NCBI GenBank assembly: GCA_003213255.1
Contig: QCNI01000003.1
Span: 1-64,000 of the forward strand
DNA length: 64,000 bases
Origin: Prochlorococcus sp. AG-424-P16
GTDB lineage: Bacteria > Cyanobacteriota > Cyanobacteriia > PCC-6307 > Cyanobiaceae
Direction: 5' to 3'
Position numbers and translations under genes: made by a program. A model generated the notes under the pieces. The model was not told the origin of the DNA and did not search any database. It saw only the letters and a list, made by a program, of their open reading frames with translations. Of this stretch, positions 1-10,571 are shown piece by piece. Within the stretch, counting starts at the first letter, position 1; every line of letters begins with the position of its first letter.

Positions 1-195
1 GATATTCATGAACATCCAGAAAATATTGTAATTGATATGTCTTTAGCTCATATTTGGGATCAAAGTGGCGTTGTTGCTCTTGAGCAAATTATTAGAAAGT
101 TCCAGAATGGTGGTTCTAAAGTTGAAATTGTAGGATTAAATAAAGAAAGTCTTAACTTATTTGAAAGACTAGGTGGTATGGAAAGCGCTCATTAA
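1..195 (+). CDS. C-terminal STAS-domain fragment of a SulP-type anion transporter (5' end outside window)
   Basis: Frame 1 is open from base 1 to TAA at 193-195: DIHEHPENIVIDMSLAHIWDQSGVVALEQIIRKFQNGGSKVEIVGLNKESLNLFERLGGMESAH; STAS-like pattern. Confidence 0.75.
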   Translation, partial: DIHEHPENIVIDMSLAHIWDQSGVVALEQIIRKFQNGGSKVEIVGLNKESLNLFERLGGMESAH

Positions 196-200
196 AAAAG

Positions 201-1091
201 TTAATTAAGACTAACTTGTTGATAACAGAACCAAAGCCATTGTTGAAAAAGCAAATTCCTATGAGACCTCCAAGCAGTTTTTGAACTATTTGGATCAAAA
301 TTTTCAGGTGGAGGAACATCTCCCTTTTCTTTATCTCTTTCAATTTCACTAATAATTCTATGAACCGTATATTCAGGATGACCTAAATGCATAAGTTGTT
401 TTTGATCATTAGATTCAAATATTGTATAGCCAACGTTTTCTCCATAAGCCAACAAATTCAATTTTCCTTCTTTTTGGGCTTTCTCCATTTCCAAATCTGG
501 TAATCCAGCAAATCTACTTTGAGGACAAATAAATTCATCATCTTGTGTACCCATCAAAGGGTGTCCAGGAACAAGACTTTTTAAAGGGAATACCCCAAAT
601 AATTTCCTATCAAAAACTTTCTTATCGACCCCTGCCAAATAAGCCAGCGCAAAGCCAGCCCAACATAATCCAAGAGTATTCGCACAAGAATTTCTGGCTT
701 CATTTACAATTTTCACAAATTCATCCCAATACTTAACCTCCTCAAAGGCTAGGTGTTCAATAGGTGCTCCAGTAATAATGACTCCATCTAACGGTTCTGG
801 ATTATTTGCTTCTTCCCAAGTAATATATAGATTATTTAGATGATCAAGATCCCATGTTTTATAAGAGTGAGTTTTAAGTTTTATCCAAACTGGCTCAATT
901 TGAAGTGGAGATAAACCAAGCGGATGCAGCAAGTTAAATTCATACTGCTTGCCTAGAGGCATGATATTTAAAATACCAATCCTAAGAGGACGTATATCCT
1001 GTCTTTTTGCCAATTCTGGTTCGATCCAAGATATATGATTTTTCTCAACATCACTAATCTTGTGATAGTTACTAGGAATTATTAAAGCCAA
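201..1091 (-). CDS. metA: Homoserine O-acyltransferase, MetA family (probably acetyltransferase)
   Basis: MetA motifs RPLRIGILNIMPLGK, DGVIITGAPIE, LGLCWAGFALAYLAGV, LMHLGHPEY; adjacent to metY. Confidence 0.95.
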   Translation of the reverse strand: MALIIPSNYHKISDVEKNHISWIEPELAKRQDIRPLRIGILNIMPLGKQYEFNLLHPLGLSPLQIEPVWIKLKTHSYKTWDLDHLNNLYITWEEANNPEPLDGVIITGAPIEHLAFEEVKYWDEFVKIVNEARNSCANTLGLCWAGFALAYLAGVDKKVFDRKLFGVFPLKSLVPGHPLMGTQDDEFICPQSRFAGLPDLEMEKAQKEGKLNLLAYGENVGYTIFESNDQKQLMHLGHPEYTVHRIISEIERDKEKGDVPPPENFDPNSSKTAWRSHRNLLFQQWLWFCYQQVSLN

Positions 1092-1104
1092 TAAATCTCC
1101 TTTC

Positions 1105-2439
<1,335 letters not shown>

Positions 2440-2504
2440 TTAAATAATACTATTTCTATTTAACTTAAAAAAGTCCAAAAAAAAAACAAAAAAAAGATAA
2501 AAAT

Positions 2505-3164
2505 TTATAAATCCTTTTTTAATGAGGGGTAATTTTCTTTCATATATGTACTCAAATCCTCTTTTATCGCAAATCTGAGTTTCTCAATATTTTCAGATTC
2601 AATTATTGGAAAAGTTTTATTAGCCTCAGGATCTTTTTCAGTTATTGATTTCCAATTCTTACCAACATCTTTTTCAGAGTTGTTTAAAACTTCATCAAAG
2701 TTGAAAACCTTGTCATTACTTTTAGCATCAAATTCGCTAAAAGCTTTATTTATAAGCTCTTTTCTATTTTCGAATAGATTCTTAGCTTTTAAAGTATCTG
2801 GAAGACCCATAACTGGTTGTAATTCCTCAAGAAGTTTTATTTCCTCTTCAATTAAGAGTGTCCAAACACCATATTTATTTTTTGGAAGATTAGAATTGCT
2901 AAAAATATTAATTTCATCGAGGTAAAAATTTAACCATAGATAATAAGATTTTTCTGCAATAGTCTTTTTAACGGATATCTTTTTATTTTGGATCTTTGGG
3001 AGTAACTTTTCTGCCTTCTTTAAAAACTGTCTGTCTTCTCTTTCTAAATTTATTAATCCCCATCTTTGACTGTAGTCCCATAAATCTTCGTATCTTGTTA
3101 AGTCTTCTTGATTCCAACCAAGAGCTTTAAGTTCATGAGAACGATGAGTTAATTCCTTTTTCAA
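2505..3164 (-). CDS. Conserved hypothetical protein (219 aa) upstream of metY-metA
   Basis: Intact ORF filling the gap, same strand as metY; no recognised domain. Confidence 0.7.
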   Translation of the reverse strand: MKKELTHRSHELKALGWNQEDLTRYEDLWDYSQRWGLINLEREDRQFLKKAEKLLPKIQNKKISVKKTIAEKSYYLWLNFYLDEINIFSNSNLPKNKYGVWTLLIEEEIKLLEELQPVMGLPDTLKAKNLFENRKELINKAFSEFDAKSNDKVFNFDEVLNNSEKDVGKNWKSITEKDPEANKTFPIIESENIEKLRFAIKEDLSTYMKENYPSLKKDL

Positions 3165-3257
3165 AAAAAAACCTTTTAAACCATAATAATTCTAACCCCG
3201 CAATCAAGATTAGTAAATAAATTAAGAACTTTGCTTTCTAGCAAATTAGAAAACTAA

Positions 3258-4766
3258 TCAATTATTAAAATATTTATTAATAATTTTCAATACATTGATA
3301 TAACTAGGATTATTTTTAGAAATTTGATTAATAAATTTATTTGTTTTAAGGGCGTTTTGCTCTTCGTCAATAAATAATTTCTTATAAAAATTTTTAATAT
3401 CATCAAAAAGATAATCTCCTTTTAATTTTTCATTTAGTTCGAAAGATAATTCAGATTTCACAGATTCTTGGCAAAAATTAGTGATTTCTTCTGAACTAAT
3501 TAAAACCTTATAAATTTCTTTTTTTTCTTCTGAATTAGCATTAAAGCATAAATAAATCAGATTAATCATTGAACAATTATTATTTTTAATTTTGAATTCT
3601 TTATAAATGTCTGGCCAAAATTTTAAAGATTTTAGACCTTCTAAACCTCCTTGACTGAGAGAGTATCTATTACACCAATTTACAAATTCTGAGACATCTT
3701 TTGGACATCTGTTGAGTTGCAAAAGCATATCTGATAAAACTTGGCCTGCTTGAAAATTCCGTGTTGGTTTTCCTTCAGTTGGTAGTGTCATACTCCCTAA
3801 GACATCAGCCTTAACAGCATTTAATTGAGAAAAAGTATAATCTCCTTTTTCACAAAATTTATCTTTAATTATTTCCCTTGCACTAATTATTTCTTGACCA
3901 TAACCAAGTTCTTTTAATGAAAGATATTTATTCTCTAATTTATTTTCTTTTCTAACTTTTATTGATACTGATGCGGCCTGATCTAAACATTGAGTTAACA
4001 AAATCGTATTAATGGTAGGTAGCATTCCTGGTTTATCGGAATGAAAGTTATTTATAAAACCTGCAAATATTGATGAGATATTTTTTATTGACTTTATATA
4101 TTGACATTCAATATTGTGAACTCCAGGAGAAACTTGAATTTTCGGTGATAATTGATTTAAAATGCGTGCTCCTATTAATGCTGTTAGCGAATCAGGATGG
4201 CAGAAATTTGCAGTAAAACTATCATTAGGATTTCGTAAAGCTCCATGACGATGAAATCCTGTAAAAAAAGCTAAATTTGGATATTTATTACAAAGAATAA
4301 AAGGGTTTTTATTTTTATTATCAATACAAAAAGAACCGACTAAACAGCCAAGAACCACATTTTCTCTTTTTAAATTTTTTCTGAGTTCTAAAGCATTTTT
4401 AACATCATCTTGTATGTGATTACTATTTGAAGCAAGAATAACTATCTCACATTTTAAGAGAAGATCTTTAAGATCAAAAGACTTTATTTTTCCCTCTGAA
4501 GTATAATTTCCCATTCTCTTAATCTTTTCAATAATCTCATTATCCATATCAGAAATAACATCATTTGAGAAAGCACCTAACAAATCCCTATCTTCCCTAG
4601 GAGCCAAGAGAATATTATTTGATTTTCCATGCATAGCACAGTTGTATGCTAGTGATGCAGGATATAAACCAACACTATAAAATCCAACTTTGCTATTCTC
4701 TATATCTTTAATCAATGAATAAAAATATTTTTCATCTGTGATGTTTTCTACGAAATTATTCTTCAT
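3258..4766 (-). CDS. Hypothetical 502-aa protein with divergent NAD-dependent glycerol-3-phosphate-dehydrogenase-like layout
   Basis: Rossmann-like N-terminus VGFYSVGLYPASLAYNCAMHG, CEIVILASNSNHIQDDV, VVLGCLVGSF; later LPTEGKPTRNFQAGQVLSDML resembling the conserved GpsA C-domain region. Confidence 0.65.
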   Translation of the reverse strand: MKNNFVENITDEKYFYSLIKDIENSKVGFYSVGLYPASLAYNCAMHGKSNNILLAPREDRDLLGAFSNDVISDMDNEIIEKIKRMGNYTSEGKIKSFDLKDLLLKCEIVILASNSNHIQDDVKNALELRKNLKRENVVLGCLVGSFCIDNKNKNPFILCNKYPNLAFFTGFHRHGALRNPNDSFTANFCHPDSLTALIGARILNQLSPKIQVSPGVHNIECQYIKSIKNISSIFAGFINNFHSDKPGMLPTINTILLTQCLDQAASVSIKVRKENKLENKYLSLKELGYGQEIISAREIIKDKFCEKGDYTFSQLNAVKADVLGSMTLPTEGKPTRNFQAGQVLSDMLLQLNRCPKDVSEFVNWCNRYSLSQGGLEGLKSLKFWPDIYKEFKIKNNNCSMINLIYLCFNANSEEKKEIYKVLISSEEITNFCQESVKSELSFELNEKLKGDYLFDDIKNFYKKLFIDEEQNALKTNKFINQISKNNPSYINVLKIINKYFNN

Positions 4767-4896
4767 TTTTGGAAACTCTTGATAATTTTCTTAATTTCTT
4801 ACCCATACCAATATTTTTCTACATTAAAGCAATTTTTGACCATAGCAAATTATTTATTGAAAATATTGAGTTTTTTAATTTATAATTTCTGAGAAA

Positions 4897-6147
4897 GTGG
4901 ATATTAAAAGAAAAATAATTATAAATATGGAATATATGGCAAGTAATTTAAATGAACAAGAACAATTAGTTTCTTCTAAAAATATCTTAATTATTCAAGA
5001 CATTGACGGAGTTTGTATCCCTTTAGTTAAAGATCCAATGACTAGAGAATTAGAATCAAAATATATCTATGCAGTAAAAGAATTTGCCGAGGAATTCTTT
5101 GTATTAACTTGCGGGGAACATGAAGGTCCAAGAGGAGTTAACAGAATAATAGAGAGGAGTTTAAGGAGCACTACTGAGCCTAAAAACAAAAAACTATATT
5201 TAAGAGGTTTAGCTGCCTGTGGAGTAGAGTATCAAGACAGTAATGGTGAAATAAGTTTTGAAGGAGTCTCAGAAAAAGAATTAAGTTTTTTATCTAAAGT
5301 ACCTAGTTTAATAAGACCAAAATTTAATTATATAGTTAAGAATATTTTTCCTGAACTTAGCCAAGAGGATATCAATTTTCACGCAGAGAAATCAATATGT
5401 GAAACACGCTTCTCGCCAACGATTAATTTCAATAGTCTATTTGATTTAATTCATGAAGATTCTGATAAAAGAAAGCTTATTCAAATAAGTTTTGAAAAAA
5501 TGATGAATGAAATCATTTTAAATGCTGAATCCGAAGGCCTCAAAAACTCATTTTTCCTTCATATTTCACCAAATTTAGGTAATAAAAATGGTAGGGAAAC
5601 AATTAAACTTTCTTCTCGAGATGATATCGGTTCAACAGACATACAATTACTTATTAGAGGAGCAGTTAAAGATTCTGGAGTTTTATTTCTTTTAAATAAA
5701 TTTATTGCAGATAAAACTGGTAAAGCTCCTTTTGGAAGAAATTTTAATTTTAGAAACTCTCCAAATTCTGTTACGGAAAAAATTGATTTATGCAAAAGAT
5801 CTATTCAAAAAGAAGATATGCCTTTGATTGTAGGTGTTGGTGATACAGTCACATCAAAAAAAAATAATGATGAAAAAAGTTATTCAAGAGGAGGAAGTGA
5901 CAGGTCTTTTCTAGAATTAATACAAATATTAGGTAATGAATTTGGGATTCAGAATAAAATAATTTTTGTTGATAGTAGTTCTGGAGAAGTTGAAAGACCC
6001 TCTACAAAAAAAACTGGTTTAATAGGGATCAGTGATGTTCATGACAAATTAAAATTTGACATAGTTTTTAAAAATGGTCCTAAAGAATACATAAGTTGGT
6101 TTATTGAACTTGCTTATGAGAGATCAAACTTTAAAAAAAATAGTTGA
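4897..6147 (+). CDS. ggpP: Glucosylglycerol 3-phosphatase-like (StpA/GgpP family); true start probably a downstream ATG (4927 or 4936)
   Basis: ILIIQDIDGVCIPLVKDPMTRELE, FFVLTCGEHEGPRGVNRIIERS, LIVGVGDTVTS; track start is GTG with in-frame ATGs shortly after. Confidence 0.75.
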   Translation: MDIKRKIIINMEYMASNLNEQEQLVSSKNILIIQDIDGVCIPLVKDPMTRELESKYIYAVKEFAEEFFVLTCGEHEGPRGVNRIIERSLRSTTEPKNKKLYLRGLAACGVEYQDSNGEISFEGVSEKELSFLSKVPSLIRPKFNYIVKNIFPELSQEDINFHAEKSICETRFSPTINFNSLFDLIHEDSDKRKLIQISFEKMMNEIILNAESEGLKNSFFLHISPNLGNKNGRETIKLSSRDDIGSTDIQLLIRGAVKDSGVLFLLNKFIADKTGKAPFGRNFNFRNSPNSVTEKIDLCKRSIQKEDMPLIVGVGDTVTSKKNNDEKSYSRGGSDRSFLELIQILGNEFGIQNKIIFVDSSSGEVERPSTKKTGLIGISDVHDKLKFDIVFKNGPKEYISWFIELAYERSNFKKNS

Positions 6148-6188
6148 CTTTTTTTATTTTCGAATGACAATTTATAAATAATAGATTC

Positions 6189-7121
6189 ATGAAAGAAAAA
6201 TTCCCCTCAATATATAAAGAACCTATAGAAACATTGCAAATTAATATAGGTTATAAATGCAATCAGGCTTGTAAGCATTGTCATGTCAATTCGAGTCCCC
6301 TAAGGACTGAAAAGATGTCCAATGAAATGATATCTCTTATTCCAAAGATAATTGAAAAATATAAAATCAAGACTTTAGATATTACAGGTGGTGCGCCAGA
6401 ACTTCACCCAGAATTTAAAAACCTAATAACAAGCTTAAGCACAAAACAAGTTGATATTATTGATAGGTGCAATTTGACAATTTTTTTTGAAGAGGGTTAT
6501 GAGGATCTTCCTCAATTTCTTGCAAAAAATAAAGTGATAGTTACTGCTTCGCTACCGTGTTATGAAAAAATTAATGTTGATTTTCAAAGGGGTTTTGGCG
6601 TTTTTGAAAAAAGTATTAATGCCATTAAAATTCTTAATGATTTAGGCTATGGAAAGAAAGAAAATGGATTACAATTAAATCTTGTTTATAATCCTGTAAA
6701 CCCAATTCTTCCTCCTTCTCAGGAAATATTGGAGAAGGATTATAAAAAAATTCTATTCGAAAAATTCAATATCGTTTTTAATAATTTATACACAATAACT
6801 AATATGCCAATAAATAGATATGAAGAATCTCTTAGAAGAGAAGGGCAACTAAATACTTATTACAAATTACTAAAAGAAAATTTTAATGAAAAAAATTTAG
6901 AAAATCTTATGTGTAAAAAGACAATTAGCGTAAATTGGCTAGGAGAAATTTATGACTGTGACTTTAACCAACAGATAAATTTCCGAGAGAATAAAGGACC
7001 AAAGACACTTTTTGATCTATTGGATGAATCATTTACTTGTGACTACGAGGTAGCTGTAAAAGAACATTGTTTTGCTTGCACTGCAGGTGCAGGGTCAAGT
7101 TGCGGAGGGACTTTAAGTTAA
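6189..7121 (+). CDS. arsS: Radical SAM protein, ArsS-like (arsenosugar biosynthesis family, DUF3641 C-terminus)
   Basis: CxxxCxxC motif CNQACKHC, DITGGAPELHPEF, C-terminal CFACTAGAGSSCGG. Confidence 0.85.
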   Translation: MKEKFPSIYKEPIETLQINIGYKCNQACKHCHVNSSPLRTEKMSNEMISLIPKIIEKYKIKTLDITGGAPELHPEFKNLITSLSTKQVDIIDRCNLTIFFEEGYEDLPQFLAKNKVIVTASLPCYEKINVDFQRGFGVFEKSINAIKILNDLGYGKKENGLQLNLVYNPVNPILPPSQEILEKDYKKILFEKFNIVFNNLYTITNMPINRYEESLRREGQLNTYYKLLKENFNEKNLENLMCKKTISVNWLGEIYDCDFNQQINFRENKGPKTLFDLLDESFTCDYEVAVKEHCFACTAGAGSSCGGTLS

Positions 7122-7127
7122 AACTTG

Positions 7128-7580
7128 CTAAATGCAATTAGGACAAATAGCTCTTACATTTAAAGAGGATTCAATTAGTTTAAAACCATTAACTTTTGCT
7201 GCAACTTTGCCTGCCTCTAAAACCTCGTCATTTTCGAATTCTTCTGTTCTTCCACACCTAATGCAAATCAAATGATGATGATCGGGTGTGTCGTTACTAA
7301 GCAATTCATATCTGTGTCCACCTTCACTGAGTTCTAATTCATGAAGCAACCCCATTTGTACTAAAAGTCTTAAAGTTCTATAAATTGTTGCTAGTGAAAC
7401 TTTGGAGCTTGTTTTAACTAACTTTTCATGAACCTCTTCAGCACTAAGATGCTTTCCAGAGCCAATATTTTCAAATAAATTAAGAACTTTTAGCCTCTGA
7501 GGAGTTAATCTCTTTCCATCTTTATGTAATCCATCACCAAGAGGAGATGTGATGACTTTATATTGAGAGGATAATGACAA
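7128..7580 (-). CDS. Fur-family metalloregulator
   Basis: RLTPQRLKVLNLFE, ATIYRTLRLLVQMGLLHEL, HHHLICIRCGRTEEF, RAICPNC. Confidence 0.9.
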   Translation of the reverse strand: MSLSSQYKVITSPLGDGLHKDGKRLTPQRLKVLNLFENIGSGKHLSAEEVHEKLVKTSSKVSLATIYRTLRLLVQMGLLHELELSEGGHRYELLSNDTPDHHHLICIRCGRTEEFENDEVLEAGKVAAKVNGFKLIESSLNVRAICPNCI

Positions 7581-7696
7581 AATTAACCTATGGCTATTCT
7601 CAATAATAACTCTAGATGAGAGTAAAACAACTTATTGATTTAAAATGTTTACTAAAGTTCTTCAAAATATTATGGTAAATGTATATTTATATATAA

Positions 7697-8266
7697 ATGA
7701 TGAATGATCAAGAAATATCTTCTGATAAATTATCTTCGAAAGTAAACGCCTTGATAATTATTGATATTCAGGGAAAAATAATAAGACCAATTTTTAATAA
7801 GGATTCAATAATCAAAAACATTAAAAAGTTAATAAATGCTTACCAAATTTTAGAAGAAAACATATTTATATCTGAACAGAACCCACTCAAATTGGGAGTA
7901 ACGATATCTGAATTATCACCAATAGCAGAATTTAGAAAATTTGAAAAAATGGAATTCAGCCTAGCTAAATTAGAAGATTTTATAAAAGAACTTAAAGATA
8001 AGAAAATTACTAATTTGATAGTTTGTGGGATCGAAACGCATATTTGTATTCAACAAACAGTCTTAGATTGTTTACAAAAAGGATTTAAAGTTACACTCAT
8101 ATCAGATTCTATGGGAAGTCGAAATAGGGTAGATCATGAAATAGCATTACAAAGAATGACTCAAAGTGGGGCGATCTTAACAACAACTGAATCAATAATT
8201 TTTGAATTATGCAAAACTGCTGATAGAGAAGAATTTAAAGAAATTAGAAACATAATAATGAGTTAA
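7697..8266 (+). CDS. Isochorismatase-family cysteine hydrolase
   Basis: ALIIIDIQGK, LIVCGIETHICIQQTVLDCLQKGFKVTLISDSMGSR. Confidence 0.85.
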   Translation: MMNDQEISSDKLSSKVNALIIIDIQGKIIRPIFNKDSIIKNIKKLINAYQILEENIFISEQNPLKLGVTISELSPIAEFRKFEKMEFSLAKLEDFIKELKDKKITNLIVCGIETHICIQQTVLDCLQKGFKVTLISDSMGSRNRVDHEIALQRMTQSGAILTTTESIIFELCKTADREEFKEIRNIIMS

Positions 8267-8338
8267 AGAAAAATAAAGACTGGTTTGTTGTTTTGAGATA
8301 ATTTAAAATTTTATTAGAGATAAATTTTAAGGGTTTAT

Positions 8339-9376
8339 TTGAATATGAAATTAGTCACTGAAAACTTCCTTCTGGCAATATCTATTTTTTTTATTGGAAC
8401 TTTATTTTCGATAATAATTTCAAAAGTTTCAAAAATATTTTTTAAAAAGATTTCCAAAAGAACAAAAACAAATTTCGATGATTTTATTTTTGAGGTGATC
8501 TCTGGAACTATAAAACCTATAGGTTTCCTCCTATCATTTTATTTTTCAATTGACTATTTTTTTGCTGATGAAATAACTTTCATCTCTGTCTTATTAAATA
8601 TTTTGAAATTATTTATATTAATAATTATCATAAAAGCTCTCAACAAAGTTTTAATAAGATCTTTAACAGAAACGACCTCTAAAATTTATGATTCCTCAAT
8701 TAGTTCGATGGTATCTTCACTTACTCCATTGATAAAAGCATTAACATGGACTATTGGCTCAATTTTTTTCTTACAAAATATAGGTGTTCAAATGACTGCT
8801 ATTTGGGCTTTACTAAGTGCAGGAGGTATTGGAGCAGGATTAGCTTTGAAAGATCCAGTTCAGGAGTTCTTTGAATATATAACAATTTTGCTTGATAAAC
8901 CTTTTCAAAAAGGTGAGTTTATAAAATCTGATGGAGTCCTCGGAATGGTTGAGAGAGTGGGAGTACGCTCATCAAGGATAAGAAGTATTAATGGAGAAGT
9001 AATAGTAATGAGCAATAGCGCCCTAACAAATGGAATAATTTCAAATTACGCACAAATGGAAAAAAGAAGGTTAGTGCATAAATTGGGAGTAGTTTATGAA
9101 ACCTCTCCAAAACTTATGAAATTGATTCCAATAATAATTAAAAAAATAGTTGAAGAGACAAAAGATGCGTCTTTTGATAGATGTCATTTCACAGATTTCG
9201 GCGACTTCAGTCTTAATTTCGAACTTGTTTATTACATCCCAACAAATAATTATCTTGCCGCAATGGAAGCTCAACAATCTATAAATTTAAGAATTATTGA
9301 GGAATTTGCGGTTAATAATATAGAGTTTGCATTCCCAACACAAACCTTAAATATTGAAAGTAACAAAGCCAAATGA
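8339..9376 (+). CDS. MscS-family mechanosensitive channel (first ATG at 8345)
   Basis: GGIGAGLALKDPVQEFFEYITILLDKPFQKGEFIK; VRSSRIRSINGEVIVMSNSALTNGIISNY. Confidence 0.9.
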   Translation: MNMKLVTENFLLAISIFFIGTLFSIIISKVSKIFFKKISKRTKTNFDDFIFEVISGTIKPIGFLLSFYFSIDYFFADEITFISVLLNILKLFILIIIIKALNKVLIRSLTETTSKIYDSSISSMVSSLTPLIKALTWTIGSIFFLQNIGVQMTAIWALLSAGGIGAGLALKDPVQEFFEYITILLDKPFQKGEFIKSDGVLGMVERVGVRSSRIRSINGEVIVMSNSALTNGIISNYAQMEKRRLVHKLGVVYETSPKLMKLIPIIIKKIVEETKDASFDRCHFTDFGDFSLNFELVYYIPTNNYLAAMEAQQSINLRIIEEFAVNNIEFAFPTQTLNIESNKAK

Positions 9377-10348
9377 TCTACAAATCTCTTCACTTAAAAT
9401 CCAGAGTTTTGAAGCCAACTCAGAATTATTTGCCTCATCACTAACCTTACTTTCAACTAATTTATGTTTTTTAAAAGATATAAGTTTATTACTTAAATGA
9501 ACGTAACCAATATTATTTAAATTTGAATTAAAAACAATTTCAGAAAGTATCCTACCAGCATTTTCTATACTTTCAGAAATTCCTAAAATATTTTTTGCAG
9601 CTTTAGAAAAAATTAAATATCCAAAGAGATTAAAACGCTTACTGTATCTAAAAAAACCAAGGTCATCATTTGGTATTACAAGACCAGGAGCCCAAGTAAT
9701 TACAGAAATCTTACTAGAGGAAATTTTTAATTTTTTTTCAAGTTCTTTAGCAAACAAAATATTACATAACTTACTATTTTTATAAGCTTCATCAGCATTA
9801 AAATTTAAAAATTGCCCAGTTACTTTTTTTCTTAAATTAACTAGGTTATTAAGTCCCGCTTTCTTTCCTATATTGCCACCTGAACTTTTGGGGTCGTGTA
9901 CATCTGATGATGTAATAATGATTCTAGATTCTTCTTTATCTCTAATAAAATCTTTTAGAACATTTACCAAGTAAAAATGTGCAAGATGATTTACTGCAAA
10001 AGTTAGTTCTATGCCTTGTTTTGATACTTTAGGGTAAAAAGAGCCTGTATATTGCAAACCTGCATTTAAAACAAGAACATCTAAAAAAATCTCTTTACTA
10101 ATAAAGTAATCTTTAATTTTTTTAATATTCTCAAGATCTGAAAGATCACAATTTTCAATAATATTTAAAAATTTACTAAGGTAATTTTTATCAAAATATT
10201 TCTCGATTTTTCTGAGAAATTCATTCTTTCTAAATTCGTTTTTTATTACAACATATAAAATATTTTTCGTCTTCAGTAAATTAATAATGGCAAAAAACCC
10301 TATTCCTGAATTGCCTCCAGTAATTAAAATATTTTTATTTTTAATCAT
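9347..10348 (-). CDS. Short-chain dehydrogenase, light-dependent protochlorophyllide-reductase-like paralog
   Basis: TGGNSGIG cofactor motif, VLNAGLQY, YKNSKLCNILFAKEL (YxxxK) resembling POR AYKDSKxCN. Confidence 0.8.
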   Translation of the reverse strand: MIKNKNILITGGNSGIGFFAIINLLKTKNILYVVIKNEFRKNEFLRKIEKYFDKNYLSKFLNIIENCDLSDLENIKKIKDYFISKEIFLDVLVLNAGLQYTGSFYPKVSKQGIELTFAVNHLAHFYLVNVLKDFIRDKEESRIIITSSDVHDPKSSGGNIGKKAGLNNLVNLRKKVTGQFLNFNADEAYKNSKLCNILFAKELEKKLKISSSKISVITWAPGLVIPNDDLGFFRYSKRFNLFGYLIFSKAAKNILGISESIENAGRILSEIVFNSNLNNIGYVHLSNKLISFKKHKLVESKVSDEANNSELASKLWILSEEICRSFGFVTFNI

Positions 10349-10571
10349 TTAAATTCCCATATTTTTTTATGATAAAAAAATAAATCAAGTTTTTTTTATT
10401 TTGTAATCTTATAAATTATTGTTAAAACACTGAAAACTTAGTCACTAGTATTTGAGTAATTTGATTATTATTATTCTACTCTCATTATAAGTATTGGATG
10501 AAAAATATAACTCTAGGCTCAGAAGTAATAATTTGTTCTATAAATTTCTTTAATCATAAGATTTATATTTA

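Noticed and set aside
8303-8330. 9-bp perfect A/T hairpin TTAAAATTT...AAATTTTAA just before mscS
   Set aside because: Only A/T pairs in an AT-rich intergenic region; expected by chance and weak as a structure
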